From Phlebotomus papatasi (lineage: Eukaryota > Arthropoda > Insecta > Diptera > Psychodidae): a DNA stretch of 64,000 bases. Made by a program: the position numbers and the translations under genes. The DNA lies in NCBI RefSeq assembly GCF_024763615.1, contig NC_077222.1, positions 30,070,001-30,134,000 of the forward strand. Reading direction: 5' to 3'. The notes beneath the pieces are model-generated. The model saw nothing but the letters and a program-made list of their open reading frames with translations. It made no database searches and was not told the DNA's origin. Each line of letters opens with the position of its first letter. Position 1 is the first letter of the stretch. Of this stretch, positions 46,996 through 59,970 are shown in pieces.

Positions 46996-47984
46996 TATAA
47001 CATGCGTTTTCCGTTGAGTTTTAAATTCAATATCGAGAGCGTTGGAAACAGTGCGAAGTTGGCGGAGAATTGTCCGGATCTTCGTTCAATTTTGTGTTGT
47101 GTTGTTTATGTGTGTGTGTGTTTTTCGTCTCGCCGCCCAAGCGGTATAAAATTTGCATAATTGGGTGGTGGGATCAGTTTGGGTCAAGAATTAGAGTGGA
47201 GAGGAGTTTTCTGAAGTGAGTTTCTCCCCCAGGAAGAGAAAATAGAAGTGAGTGGAGTAAGAGGCAGGGCGGTAAAGTGAAGTGGTGAGGCAATTCCCGG
47301 CGGAAGTGGAAGCATCTTTTCCCAACGAATCAACAACTCTGTGAGGCTTTTCGGCACCATCGAACTTCAGGGCTTCTCAGGGCAACGGATTCTGGGAGAT
47401 TGTGCCGCTCCCACGTGTGGAAAACGTGGCTATTGGTGAGAACCAAGTTGCGCTGATCTTGCGTGGCTATTGGCACAAAATTGGAGCTACCACTGAGACA
47501 CTGGGATAGTCTACACTGGCTGATTTCTGTGGATAAAGCACCGGGAGCCTGTTGTTTCGAGACTCAACTCTTCCGGATGATTACCGGGAATCTTTTCAAA
47601 TGAGGTTCGGCCCATCAGGGATAGCTTCAGGAGTCTTTCCACCTTGTACTCCGTTGGTCAAGGAAATTAGAGCGCCCCACGACTCTGAAGGAGTAGAAGA
47701 CATCACTGGGACACCGTCAATAGATATAATTTATATGGGCCTTTTAACGTAAATTAAAGTTTTCTTATTGTCTTCAATAAATGGGCTTCTTACTAGAAAT
47801 TTCCACTTAAATATTGGAGTTTTTCTTACTTGACTTGAGAGAAAAGTGAAGAGCGGGGTTTTGGTGGGAGAAATTCTGCAGCTATTGAGAAAATAGGGAG
47901 AAACGGGGTGGAAAAAGGAATATTTGAGACTTCAGAACTTAAGGTAAAAAAGTAAATTTCACCGGACTCAGTAAAACCATTATA
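46996..47984 (+). repeat. 3' LTR (989 bp)
   Basis: Matches the 5' LTR base for base in the parts compared by eye, except that GGGACACCG joins directly to TCAATAGATA, removing about 56 bases. Confidence 0.92.
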
Positions 47985-48649
47985 AGAAATTGAGATTCTC
48001 ATTATTTTAAAAGAATTAATAATTGGTGAGAAAACAGCATTTGGGGTAGATGTAAACAGGCCATTTCCCCGTAATTGTAGATGTCGCGAGTGTAGAATGA
48101 ATGGCAAAATATTTTGTCTTCTTCTTCATTTCATTTGTTTGACAGCTGCATCTCATGATGGGAAATTTTTCGTTGGCTATGTTCAATAAAAAGTCACATG
48201 ATGTCAAAATATGGGGAAAATCCATTGAAAAATGTCTTTGATTTGCATGGTTTTAGTTTTTTTTTGCTATTTTAATTATTCCTTGTAAAATGTATAGTGA
48301 TTTTTTGGAAAATAAACAGTCTTTATATATCTCTTAAGTAATTAAAATAATTGAAAGTGGTGCAAAGTTAATTTCAAGGGTGGAAAAAGGGTGTTTACAT
48401 CCTCCCCAGAAAGTGTTTACTTCTACCCCAGGTATTTTGTGAAAAGAGAGAAATGCATAATGACACAAATTTTATTTTTATGGAAAACTCAATTGTTTTC
48501 TAGCATTCGCATTACCCTCGATGAATTACCTATACCCAAGGGTAAAACATGAGCTAAAAAAGATTTTCCAAAAAAATCACTGTGTGCTTGGAAAGTCACC
48601 TCAAATTCGCATCTATTGAAAATGTTTACATGTGCCCCAGTCTTCCCTA

Positions 48650-51071
48650 TGGAAGAAGCATTCATACCACGGGAAGGCGCTCATGGGCGGTTTACAATGG
48701 ACTTAGCAGATTCTTCTACTACGAGAATTAACATTGGAAAATGATTATCTTGTATATTCCGAAACGATTAATAAACTGATAAATATCAAGGAGCGGCTGT
48801 TATTTTTCCTTACTACCTTGATGTTTAGCATAATTTTAAAGATATTTGTTTTGGTAGTGACACCATATAGGTGGTTCTCAGGTGCAGATTTGTTTAATAT
48901 AATATGTCCCCTACGTTTCGAAAAGAATCGTACCTTTTTTTGGAACAAAATATTCTAGCAAAGATAGGGTCGAAGAAACACATATTGGCGCTTTAAGAAC
49001 TTATGTTAAGACCTATTGGCACTCTGTCAGTACCATTTGGGATATGAAATTTCAATACCTATCCTTAAAGGAAAAATTTAATTGAAATGTAAAATAAACC
49101 CTTTTTTTCATAATAAAAGTTTTTGTGCGTTGCGCATTATAGTGATCTCAGTCATATTAACTATTTTTAAACGTTTATAAAAGAAAATTAAATTGTGAAG
49201 AATCTCAACTCATAGTCGTGCGACAAGACATAATCGCCATAAAAAAAACACAAATTGTTTATAATGCATTTTTTGGTTAATGAGGAATCATGTATTCCAA
49301 CTCTAACATATCTCCATGATCGATATTAAATGCATCCACGATTTAATATCCCTCCTTTTTTCATGCAAAACGCTAGTATATAGATTTAAAATGGTAGAAG
49401 GGATGTCAGCCATGCAAGAGTTTAATCTTGGACCGGAGATGAAGACTTTCAACAATATCCGTTGGGTGGTGAAGGTTTCTGTTCATGCTCGTCCTTTCAA
49501 CCCCTTTTCTTTGTGGTTTCTCTCGTCTCCCATGGGTATAGATATGTATATATTGAACGAAGGTGGCAAACCCTTGGTTGAATTTAATTCTTTGTCTCTG
49601 CCATTCGTCCCGAAAACTCTTACACACTTCACCAGAGAGTGAAATTAAACAGACAAGGGAATGAAAATGGTAAAATGAAAGATGGTATGAAATTTGAAGT
49701 GCGAGAAACAATTGGTTTTTGTTTGAATAATTGCCAATTGTGTAGCATTTTGGCGGGAGATTTTATGTAATAGAGAGGTTTTCTTCATTGGGTGTCCCTC
49801 CTTTTGCCATCATTATTTTCATTTTGACACGACACTAGAACGCACACTCGCTATCTATATATAATGGCATTTATGAACGACTGAACAATCAGAATCTCGT
49901 TGGAAATCCCCAATGGTGCTAGGGGTAGGTTTCTCCTGCGGAATTATATCTAACGTCCGTCCAATTCTTGTGCAAAGTTAAACTTGTGGCTTTTGGTGGA
50001 TGGAGGCGCAAAGTAGAACAAAGTCATTCATCACCCTTATCTCTTTCGTTGGAAAATACATGTTTAACCCAACTCGTTTGTGTGGCAGCAGTACCAGTAG
50101 CAGACAGAGGAGACACCCTCTGCCTTCTGCCAGGGAAAAGCGCGCGGTTTCCTCCTTCTGGTCGGTGTCTTAATACTATACACATCATATATCTCTCCCT
50201 TTTCACAAGAGCACCAAGGAAAATTTGTAGTTTAGCCCGAGAATTTCAAACTTGCAACTTTAAATTCTTGCGCTGCCAGCTAAACGGAAAATTTTCACCC
50301 CTCACTCCCCAATTCAAACTTTTCTCAAGTTTTGTGCACATACAAAAAAAAGAGAAACCCTTAGCCAATCTCATTTTGGTAGTTAATTTATGTCTTTCCA
50401 AAAATTTATCACAACTTTATGCTATATATTTTTTCACAGGGTATTTGCCACAAATAAAAAAAAAATCAGACACTTCAAAACTCATTCCAAGTTGTCTTAT
50501 AAAACCAAACAGTGAATGAAAATCCATTATTCATGGTTTTTTGTCACATGGAGTCGCGTGTCAGAAAGATTTGACCTCACGTGACTATTGAAAATGTCAC
50601 TCTCGTCATGTCAATTAAAATAGCATCAACTGCTTTTTTGTGTTTATCCCAAACACGAAAGACATAGCTGATAGGAAAATGATAGTTTAGTTAGAGTTGA
50701 GAAAATAACCACAATACATCTGCATCAAACTGTGGAAGAGGATTCGTAAATTCATGATATGATATAGCAACACTGAAAGAAAATATGTACATTTTTATTT
50801 TTAGCCTCTTTTCTTATACACGCATAAGGTAAAGGTTTAAAAAAAATAAAGAATTGTGATGAAAACTAATAAAATGTATACACAAATCGCATGATCATAA
50901 TCGTAGTTCAGTGTCTATACTCCTATTTGAAAGTGTCTCGGCTAAAAATACACTAGTAAAAATGAAAGGATCAACTTGGATCATATTTGATCCTTTGAAA
51001 GGATCACTAGTCTCTCTTGAAATTTTGTTTGCACATTTATCATGATAGATTATGTTTTATCGTAAACTTAT
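48650..51071. other. Mostly unique sequence, no convincing gene
   Basis: 49000-49140 holds decayed MITE pieces (AAGACCTATTGGCACTC; AGTTTTTGTGCGTTGCGCAT). 49400-49760 and 49960-50520 are GC-richer with open frames up to 183 codons on the plus strand, but composition is simple, there is no domain and opposite frames overlap. Confidence 0.4.
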
Positions 51072-52626
51072 TAGGGGAAGGTTTTGAACCTTCGTACTAA
51101 AAAAGGAATCCAAGATTTAAGATTTTTTACTAAATACCATACAAACCGAATCAATTATATCACTATGTCAAAAAAATCTCTCACTTATTAGGTTCATAAT
51201 TCTGCTTCACAAAATTCCTGGAAGTCCTTGGATTTTCCTCTACAGGAAAATGAAAATGTAGTAGCATTTTTTACGAATGTATCCGGTACCGGAATGCTTC
51301 GTACCGTTTCTTCCAACCCCTGTAGGCCTCATTTTCCCCGGAAACGTTTCACCGGAAACAAAAATTTGGGCATCACTACTTAGATGGAACTTTCATCTAC
51401 TTCTTTTCACTGTTTGTAGAAGGTATCACGCATTAAAAGATCAAATTTAAGCTATTTTTCTAACACATGTTTTTTGCAATCGGAAAACCATGTTTTCCCT
51501 GTATTTTGACAGTCAGTTCAGAGCTCGGTTAGGTGTGATTCTCTTATAATCACACCTATTGTAATCCTCGGATTTTCTCTGACACCTCCAAACAGTCTTA
51601 CAGAACATATTTCGGACACAACTAATTTCAAAAATGACCAGCCATCAATTTAAAATGAAATGTGGAAAGTTTCACTTTAAAACAAGGAAAATTTTATGAA
51701 AAATACTCGAAATACATCGAAGTGGCAACAAAAGAATTACATCTACCTTAAACAGTCTAGTTTCATCACTGCACAAATCAGAAAGAAGCAATCACACCTA
51801 TTGTAATCCTCGTAATTTCTCTATTCGAATCTGTCTTACAGAACATTTTTTGAACATCAGTGATTCTTAGAATTACCAGTGATTAATTTAAAGTTAAATG
51901 AGGAAAACTCCGCTTTAAAACAAAGCAAATTGTATGAAAAATGCTTAAAACGCACCGCATGGGCAATGAAATAATCACACCTACCATAAGCAGATTTAGG
52001 CTTAATGTTCGATTTGACAGAAGCTAAAAAAAACATCTAATAAAGTTTCACTTTGCTGTGGAAGTGCGTGTTTTTCTTCGAGATTTTCTTGAAAAATGTT
52101 GTAATCGTTGTAATATCACAATTTTCTTGTCAACTTGTTCAGTGGAATCTTTGGATTGGTCAAAATATCCAGAGCGTCGTGCACAGTGTGTCCCAAAACA
52201 GTCTGGAATTTACAGAGTTGGTATTCAATGATTTTGACTGATATTTTTACGAACCTGCACTGAAGGCAATCTTTGTGAAATTTCTTCGCCTACAATTCCA
52301 CCCCCTTCTAGCGAAAGATTTTCACGGTAAATATTAACCCTGATAAACCTTCTATACCTTGGAATGTTGTTTTTCTTCGAAAAGACTCTTGAAGCGTGAG
52401 AAAATGCATAAAATAAAACACATCAGAATTGCGATTTTAGGCCCATTTTTTATTTTTGCTTCTAGAACCCAGGAAAAAAGGCCTAGGCTCCCAAGGTTGT
52501 CCGGAAATGTGAGATGTGGGATTAGCTATAAGAATATATGACCATGGATGATATTTATTTAGTAACTTGGAAAAAAATCAACATTTACGAACCTGCGACG
52601 TTACGAAGGTGCAAAACCTTCCCCTA
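51072..52626. mobile_element. ~1.55 kb non-autonomous DNA element, copy B
   Basis: Ends TAGGGGAAGGTTTTGAACCT and AGGTGCAAAACCTTCCCCTA are inverted, with TA. The interior matches 35755-37275 in order. It contains an imperfect tandem duplication starting at AATCACACCTATTGTAATCC (51559 and about 51790, a third start at about 51974). No transposase frame. Confidence 0.8.
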
Positions 52627-53794
52627 CTCATATATCATATTGCTGTCATATGCTGCTCGGTGATCCTTTCATTTTTACCAGTGTTGTTGTTTATGATCGG
52701 AGCTAAAAATATAAATTCGAATCTTCAAACTAATTTGCGCTAGAAAGTTGATAGCATTTATAAAATACCAGATTAGCAAGACGTTAGAAGGATTGCTCAA
52801 TGATTATATATGTAGGATTTAGAAGATCGTAGCATAATTTTTTTTAACTAAACGAAATCTACTACTAACACTGAATGCATTTCAAAATTCAAACACGAAA
52901 TAATATCTCGTCTGCCTCGTCTGACTAGTTAAGCTTCAATTAAAGCCTGAATTAACCTCTATATTTTACACCTTACTTTTAAAAAGCTCCCATACAAAAT
53001 ATCCCTTAGGAAATATACGTGAACGACACTGTTTTGCGCTCGTAGTGGCGAGCATTGGAACTATGAAAATTATGTTACCAGCCACGTTACTCAGCAGTCA
53101 CTGACAAGATGGAGTATTCTCAATATTTTTAGTGGTTTTTTTTTAATAATAAAAAATATGCGTGAGCGCGTTTTGTGTAGCGAAAAGTGTACTGATAACT
53201 ATAAACAAATTTCCAACCTTAAAATATGTGTTTTTATTTCTTTTTATGACTATTTTTATGAGACATTTTTTTTACATAATGGTTTTTACTTTTAAAGTGT
53301 TAAATCGTTCATACTAGTTGAATAAAACATATCTCAATTTTTGTAGCTTCTATTGTGTGTATAAAATTCGAAAGTGAAATCAGGATGAGCATTTGATAGT
53401 TTCATTCGACAGCCATTGATGTACGTGGCATAATCCAATCCTTAATTCGGGCTTACCACTCGGATCTTTCCGATGAGGGCTAAAATAGTGTTTAAAGTTA
53501 GATTTTAATGGCTCACCGCTGAGTCCCCCTTACCATGTGTCAGACAGGATGGGAATTATTGCGGATTTATTAAGAAGTTATAAAGACCATTTACACCGCT
53601 GTATTATATTAAGATTGGATTGCCCCAAAACCCTAATTCGCTTAATTTTAAATCAAAGGAAAGTTTTAATACGGAGTTAAACCAGGGTTTGGATTTATTC
53701 CTTATTAGCTTTTCATGATCTTCGAAACGTTCGTCGTGGGAAATCAGTAAAATTATTATTAATCGTATCGAGACACTTTATTTAAAAAAATTAC
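52627..53794. other. Sequence without a recognised gene
   Basis: 53440-53660 has a moderately GC-rich stretch (CACTCGGATCTTTCCGATGA; CTGAGTCCCCCTTACCATGT) that could be the 3' part of the non-LTR element at 54885, but I see no clear frame. Confidence 0.35.
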
Positions 53795-54895
53795 TCTGAC
53801 TCAAAAATGACTGGTTTTTGGTGTACAAGAAATGGTCAAAAAGATTACTCCTAAATGGAATCTTAAAAATTAGTCGTATTCGCGTCGTATTTTGGTCACA
53901 GGATTACTCAAGATTGAATTAGTAATATTATCGTTATTTTACGGTTCTAAAGTTTACTCTGCCATGCGGTAACAAAAGCGACTCCAAACGACGGTCTTTT
54001 ACCGTACAAAAAATGACGCGCCAAAAATAATGCATTTGCCGTCCTTCTCTACCGCATATGTACGAAATCGACGTACGCACTATGAATGAAGACGTTAAGT
54101 TCACTTCATAACTTTGTATTGCACTACGTCCGTAGATACTATTTTCTCAACAATTTTTCACATTTTCTATCGTTTTCTACTACATTCTATGTAAGTTTCT
54201 CTAATTTTTCCGTAGTTCACTACTCACATTTGCGAAGATTTGGGCCGTTCGACTATTGCTGAATGAGCCATCCGACATGTCGAAAATTTTCCAACTGGAT
54301 AGCAACAACACAAAAAAATCTTTTAAAATTTTCACTAAATAGGTCTTTTCGACATACAATTTTAATCACAGGACACTACAGAAACCGGAGAAAACTCCTG
54401 AACAATAAAATTTCATTTTACAAATAAAATATTTGTGTGTTTATCATGCCAAAAATTGCCTAATTTTCACTTAATTCTTGTCGGCACTGTACTTTTTCGA
54501 ATCACAACGCATTTCTCCACCGGAGGAGCTTTTCCTCCCAATGTACACTATAATATTGTTGAGAAAACACGCGAAAATATGAACTACTTTGGGAATTCAC
54601 AGCACTGAATAGTTCTATTTGCCATTTGACAAGTGAAATTTCCCTTCAGATATATCCAGTGAGGGGAAGATTATTTATAGGGACACCGGAGGTTATGGGA
54701 AGTCGGCGTCATATTTTAGTCGTGAGCCAGTAATCCCAGAGTTATTATGACGCCAAATGACTTCCGTAATTACCGTCATATTATTCCCCACTTTCCGTCA
54801 TTCGACTCTGTGACGACCGTCATAGGCTCCGATTTTGGAATCCAGAATACATACATCCAACGGTAATCTTACTCCAAATTGCTATTTGGGTCAGG
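53795..54895. mobile_element. Possible DNA element with CTGACYCAAAWA ends
   Basis: Left end CTGACTCAAAAATGACTGG and right end CAAATTGCTATTTGGGTCAG are partly inverted. The interior is rich in TTTTCG and CCGTCAT motifs and lacks coding frames. The boundaries are tentative. Confidence 0.4.
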
Positions 54896-55290
54896 TCTGT
54901 CAAGGCCCTTACTCGTAAATGACACTCCGAGATACTTGAACTCCTCCACCTGTTTCAATGAAACTTCACTAACATGTAGGTAGAGTGCATTATAAATATG
55001 ACCTGTCGTGAGATTACCATTATCTCCGACGTAACCACGTTCATTTCTGTGGTCTGATGATGGTCTGATACTTCAGTACGGGATCCAGAAGGCCCGAAAT
55101 ACTTCCTGTTCATTCAGGAATACAGTCTATTGCTGGTTGAACTCTTGCGGCTTAATGGGACAGCAATTATGAACTATGCCAAGTCAGAATTTACAAATCG
55201 GTCAAGTGCACGTTGAAGCTCTTCTTTGGAAGAACCTAAAAGAACTAAATCATCAGCAAAGTGAAGAGGATTCAGATGGAACTTTCTTCA
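54885..55290 (-). pseudogene. Non-LTR retrotransposon reverse-transcriptase fragment
   Basis: On the minus strand LNPLHFADDLVLLGSSKEEL followed by QRALDRFVNSDLA carries the FADD catalytic box of reverse transcriptase, then a stop (TAG). Further on, EVSLKQVEEFKYLGVSFTSK is the typical beta-strand and LG motif that follows it in LINE-type enzymes. Stops and frame changes separate the two parts. No endonuclease or full-length copy is present. The clade cannot be assigned. Confidence 0.8.
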
Positions 55291-58117
55291 TTTCTTTTTA
55301 ATTTTCAAATTAAAATTTCAAAAAATAGAGTTTAAATGTTATATGCCTAAGAACTTGAATTAAATAATTTTTTTATGTTGAAAAAAATTAAAGAAAAATT
55401 GGCTGTTTTTAAGTCTTTGATCCACGTTACCCCTTAAATAAAAATTTTAAAAAACATAAGCATAAATCTTTTTTTCTCACAGTGTACAACTCCTGCGAAA
55501 TTCACGACGCTAGGTATCAAAAACCGCCTATATTTGGCTAAGGCGAAACAGATAACGCACATAAGATCAGATATAGTATAATTTTATATAACATATAAGC
55601 ATTTTGGAGGAATAAAGAATGCATGGGATAAAGGGACAACCCCAAGGAGGGCAAAAAATGTTAGAAGGTGTAAACATTCATAAATTATTGCTCTAAGATT
55701 TTATCGTTAAATAGCTGGTGTAAATTATTGAATATTTATAAGATAAGTGTGATGTTTGTTTAAAATTGTATCACAGGAGATGTTCTTCAGAGATATTAGT
55801 TAAATTCACAGTCCTTATCATATTAGAATTTTTCTCACCGCTTCACACATCAAACTCAAGCATAATTCATTACTTTTTTATTGCTGGGAGATTGTGCGCG
55901 GATTTTTTTATTCAGTTTCAGTGATTAAAATCAAATTTGTTTTGTAGATATTTTAGAAAATAAAAATTTGGGTATGGTTTATTTCAATAGGGGAAGTGAG
56001 GCAATTTTCTCAAGCTTTACAAAGTATTTTGAGTAAAATATATATTTTGAGTAAATTACTAACTCTTTCAATTTTTTTAATGAAAAATTATAAATTTTTA
56101 CTTATTAAACTGAACTTTTTAATGGAATTTTAATTTGGTTTGCTCTTTTGCTTAAAATTAAATGTAAGAGGCATGACATTTCTTATGTTTCCCATATGTT
56201 TCAAGCGAGGCGAAAAAACTTTTGAGTTTATTATCTGTTTTCTGTCATTGTAGAATGCATTAGCAAAAAATACTAATACAAAATAAAAGCTAATTTAATA
56301 ACGAAGAGGCAACCGAAAACCCTAAATTGGCAACTTACGTAGTTTTGGAGATATCTCGTGAAATGTGTACAAAAACATAGAAAAAATTACACTAAAACCG
56401 GTCGCATTTTTCAGAGCTAATGTCACCCCCCTGTGTATATCTGAAAGTGTATAAATTTTTACTGAGTTTTAGTCTTGTAAATAAACCAACAATATTTAAT
56501 TTTAAGCTTTAAAAACCAATCCAAATAAATTCTTTCTCATAATATTGCATCAAATTTGCGAGTTTAAGCACTTTCTAATTTCCGTTGTTAACAGATATGC
56601 GGATAAAATTTGTGTACTAAATAATTAAAATTTCCAAAATCAACAAATTGAACGTCATCCATATGAAATATCAATAATTATACTAATATCATATAATGAT
56701 CGATAGCAAGAGTGAATTAATTTGATTCAATTGCATTAAGCAGATTGTTATATATCACAAATGCAATAGAATTTAATTGAACAGCCGAACTGTTAGTCAT
56801 CTCTGGTTGGTTCTGAATTATATTCAACGTTTTAGAATTTATTCATATTCCATTAATTAAGATTAGAATACTATATCTGCTGCAGTACAGAAAATTACAA
56901 ATTACTCTTCTCTGTATATTGGACTACATAACATGACAATTGACCAAACAGCAAATCTATGCAAATTTCATAATTTCTATCCCTGGGTGCATTTAATTGT
57001 CTGATTATCTGATATGTATAGCATTCAATGATAAATTGGTTCAATTCAGTGGATGAAGGACTTCACTCGCGTGTCACAAACATGATGGGTGCCTCCTTGT
57101 TGTTCTCATCAGGTACAAGTGATCCATCTCTGCAATTCTCCGATTGGATGCTTCCACATGAGAAAGCACCCCTATTCAGATAGATGGTGGATTTCCGGTG
57201 GGTGAATACTTAGAAGAAAATAGGATATCAGAATGTATTATATAAATAAATATATAAGTTATATATAGCATTATACACCAACAATGTATGCTCTTCACAT
57301 TCATGTCAAATGGGGAAACAAGAAGAAAAATAAATTTTCTAAAAACAAATACAAGGAGTGTATCAAACATAAATCTTTCCGGATTCTTCCATTCTCTGAA
57401 TCCCCTGGAAATATCCCTTCTTCGCAAAAGGAAGAATCTCTTGTGGCTGCAGAGGATGTAAAAGGATGTACCAAGTTTGGGGTAGATGGCAAAGAGAGAG
57501 GAATATAAGGCTATAAAAAATAAACGAAAATAAAATAAGGGTTTTCTTATCTCTACTGCACTTTCTTTCGAGATTTCTCATTTTATGACGGTATCTATCT
57601 TCTCTTTCACGTCTTAATACAAAAGGAAAAGCTCCACATCAGAAACTTTCATTTTATTTTATGGCTCTCCGACAAAATGTTATATGTGTGAATTTTTTCT
57701 CGATAAACATAAATACATATTACCCCATATATAACTACAGTCGTATCTAAAACAATAGAATCATCCCCTATACTTTCTCTTAAATTGCAAGTCATAAAGA
57801 TTAAAATATTTTGTATAATTTGAATTTCAATAGTTGGATTATTTATAAAAGAAATTTGAATTTTTTAAGGACGGCTTGAACTTTGGTTTCCCATAAATAA
57901 AAAAAAAAACTATTTTTTTGGATCATTTAGATGACCAAATAACTTTCTATAGTCAAAAAATGTTTTTGTTTTTGGAACACCGGTGTCCCAGTCGACTTTA
58001 AAAAGTTAAACAAATAAAATAATTCTATATTAAAAGAAGAAAACATCATACTTTGTAACACTTTTACATCCAAGAAAGTCAAAGGAATGATAAAAACATT
58101 TACTTTTGAAAATAAAC
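55291..58117. other. AT-rich sequence with repeat scraps
   Basis: 55310-55438 ends GATCCACGTTACCCCTTAAA, one end of the TTAAGGGGTTACATGG family. 55990 (TAGGGGAAGTGAGGCAATTT) and 56430 (GTCACCCCCCTG) could be ends of an old element. 57975 repeats the GGAACACCGGTGTCCC palindrome. No gene recognised. Confidence 0.4.
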
Positions 58118-58188
58118 ACGGATATGACCAGGTGCTTTTTCTTCTTTAATTTCTCCTATAAGGAGAAGAAGCTCCAGGTCATATCCGT
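58118..58188. repeat. 71-base hairpin
   Basis: ACGGATATGACC (58118-58129) pairs exactly with GGTCATATCCGT (58177-58188). Inner partial pairing (CTTTTTCTTCT with AGAAGAAGC, or TCTCCT with AGGAGA) surrounds a short loop. The size is in the range of insect microRNA precursors, but no expression evidence is available. Confidence 0.6.
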
Positions 58189-58294
58189 ATATATTTTACT
58201 TGAGGTTAAACTGACCGTAAAGAAAAGAATAAAAAAAAACTGTTATTAAAATATAGTTTAAAAAGTTATGCAACTTTGTGTCGCAAAATCCTGG

Positions 58295-58551
58295 TACACT
58301 GAGAAAAAAAGAGGGTGCGATTAACATTTTTTCCTCAGAAATTTAACACTTTTTAGGTGCAAAAATATATCAACATTTTTTAATGTTAATTTTACACCTT
58401 ATTAAGGGTAAAATTAACATAAAAAAGGGTACCTTTAACCCCTAATACACTTAAAAAGGATAATTTTCACGCCGATTTGGGATAAATACTGCAGGGTAAA
58501 ATTAACATTTCCGGAATGTTATTTTAACTTTTTCGGATTTCGCTCAGTGTA
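58295..58551 (+). mobile_element. CACTGAGA-type MITE, copy 3
   Basis: TACACTGAGAAAAAAAGAGG at the left, TTTCGCTCAGTGTA at the right, with the shared core AACATTTCCGGAATGTTATT. Confidence 0.9.
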
Positions 58552-59282
58552 TAGAACTTATAAAACAGGTGAGGGCTATTTTTTTTAAATTAACATCTTT
58601 TTACGACTCATTCTCTAAGCAAACTGAATGATTTTAAAGACTGTTATATTTTGGTATATGTAAATAGATTGCACAACTATTATTATTTAATATTATAATT
58701 ATTACCTAACCTAAAAAAGGGGTAGCATAGCATCCCATGCTTAGTGAAGTGCTTGAACTCGTGCCTTAGATGCTATACCTAAAAAATCTTTTACATCACT
58801 TACCGTGAATCGGTACTCAACCGATTTGAACCTATTTATAAATCACTCAAAATATTGCTTAAAGTACACCTCAGGAGTAATATAATTAAATTTCAAGTAA
58901 AAATTAGGTTAAGAAAAGGATTGGAATCGGTTCAGGCTTGTCAGGAATTCAAGACCTTTCCAACGAACCCAAACATGATATCATTCGTTTGAGAAATACG
59001 CTCTCTAGAAGCCTTTTAAGATTTGACCTTGAAAATCCGTTATTAGGAATAATTCAATTGTATTTTCATATAAGGACAAAATGTATGCCTGGATAATCTT
59101 TAAAATATTTCCAAAACCTGAAAAATCGCAGGACGGGTTTTCAAGCAATTCCAAAAAACCATGGTTTTTGTAGAGTAAGAGGATGGGTATGGGGGAAATC
59201 AGGAGCATACTAAAGGTCTTAAGTTTGTTATGAGGGATCCTAAAAGGTTTTAAGTCTCTATCTCTAACCATTTGGCCTCGAT

Positions 59283-59300
59283 ATATATATATATATATAA
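59283..59300. repeat. AT dinucleotide microsatellite
   Basis: Uninterrupted AT repeat. Confidence 0.9.
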
Positions 59301-59667
59301 TAGGTTTTATATATAACAAATTTTTAGCTACTTTACCACGATATTCATTGTAAATGTTACATTAAACATGTTATCGTGTGTACTCTACTGATAGACATTT
59401 GTGTAATTTGTACACATTTTGCCTGAAAATTGTGTAATTTAACATAAAATATGTAAGAAAATGTACACATGTAATCATTTGCAGTTGATTACACAGTTTC
59501 CCGCATTACGTAAAATTTAAATTACAAATTTTTAGATTACGCGTTTTGTTGAAATACATATTTAAGTAACTTTACAAGAATAATCGTGGTAAAAAAGCAA
59601 ACCAATGATTATCCTTGTAGTTTTTTCTTACTGTGTACGTATTAACGGCTAAACACATAGATGCACA

Positions 59668-59970
59668 GACACTGAGAAAAAAGAGGGTGCGACTAACTTT
59701 TTTTCTTCATTTGCTTTCAAGAGCTCTAGCTCAAAAGCAGTTCTTGAAATAAATGAAATAAATGAAATGAAATGAAATTACTTCAACACCTTTTAGGTGT
59801 AAAAATATATCAACATTTTTTAATGTTAATTTTGCACCCTTTAAGGGTAAAATTAACATGAAAAAGGGTAATTTTAACCCCAAATACACCTGAAAAGTGT
59901 AATATTTACACCGATTTTGGATCAATACTGCAGTGTAAAATTAACATTTCCGGAATGTTATTTTAACTTA
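59668..59970 (+). mobile_element. CACTGAGA-type MITE, copy 4, with internal insertion
   Basis: Starts ACACTGAGAAAAAAGAGGGT. At about 59705-59785 it carries ~70 extra bases: a CAAGAGCTCTAGCTC block and tandem AATGAAAT units. The right end is truncated after CCGGAATGTTATTTTAACTT. Confidence 0.85.

Larger units (their letters stand above)
40718..47984 (+). mobile_element. Internally deleted Ty3/gypsy-like LTR retrotransposon
   Basis: Two LTRs, a primer-binding site, gag, a protease fragment, the C-terminal tail of integrase and a polypurine tract, in that order. AGAA is duplicated at both edges (40714-40717 and 47985-47988). Reverse transcriptase, RNase H and the catalytic core of integrase are absent, so mobility would require enzymes from a related complete element. 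The nearly identical LTRs point to a recent insertion. Confidence 0.93.
40401..48649. mobile_element. Older DNA element split by the LTR retroelement
   Basis: Left end TAGGGGAAACTGGTGTAATA and right end TTTACATGTGCCCCAGTCTT then CCCTA are imperfect inverted repeats. Removing the retroelement (40718-47984) would leave about 980 bp. Several TGTTTAC-plus-CCCC blocks near 48050 and 48390-48430 repeat the terminal motif. No coding frame. Confidence 0.55.

Noticed and set aside
49968..50519. 183-codon plus-strand open frame as a real gene
   Set aside because: Mixed composition without any domain, Ser/Leu/Lys-rich ending in A-runs, no intron or start context, and an overlapping open frame on the other strand.
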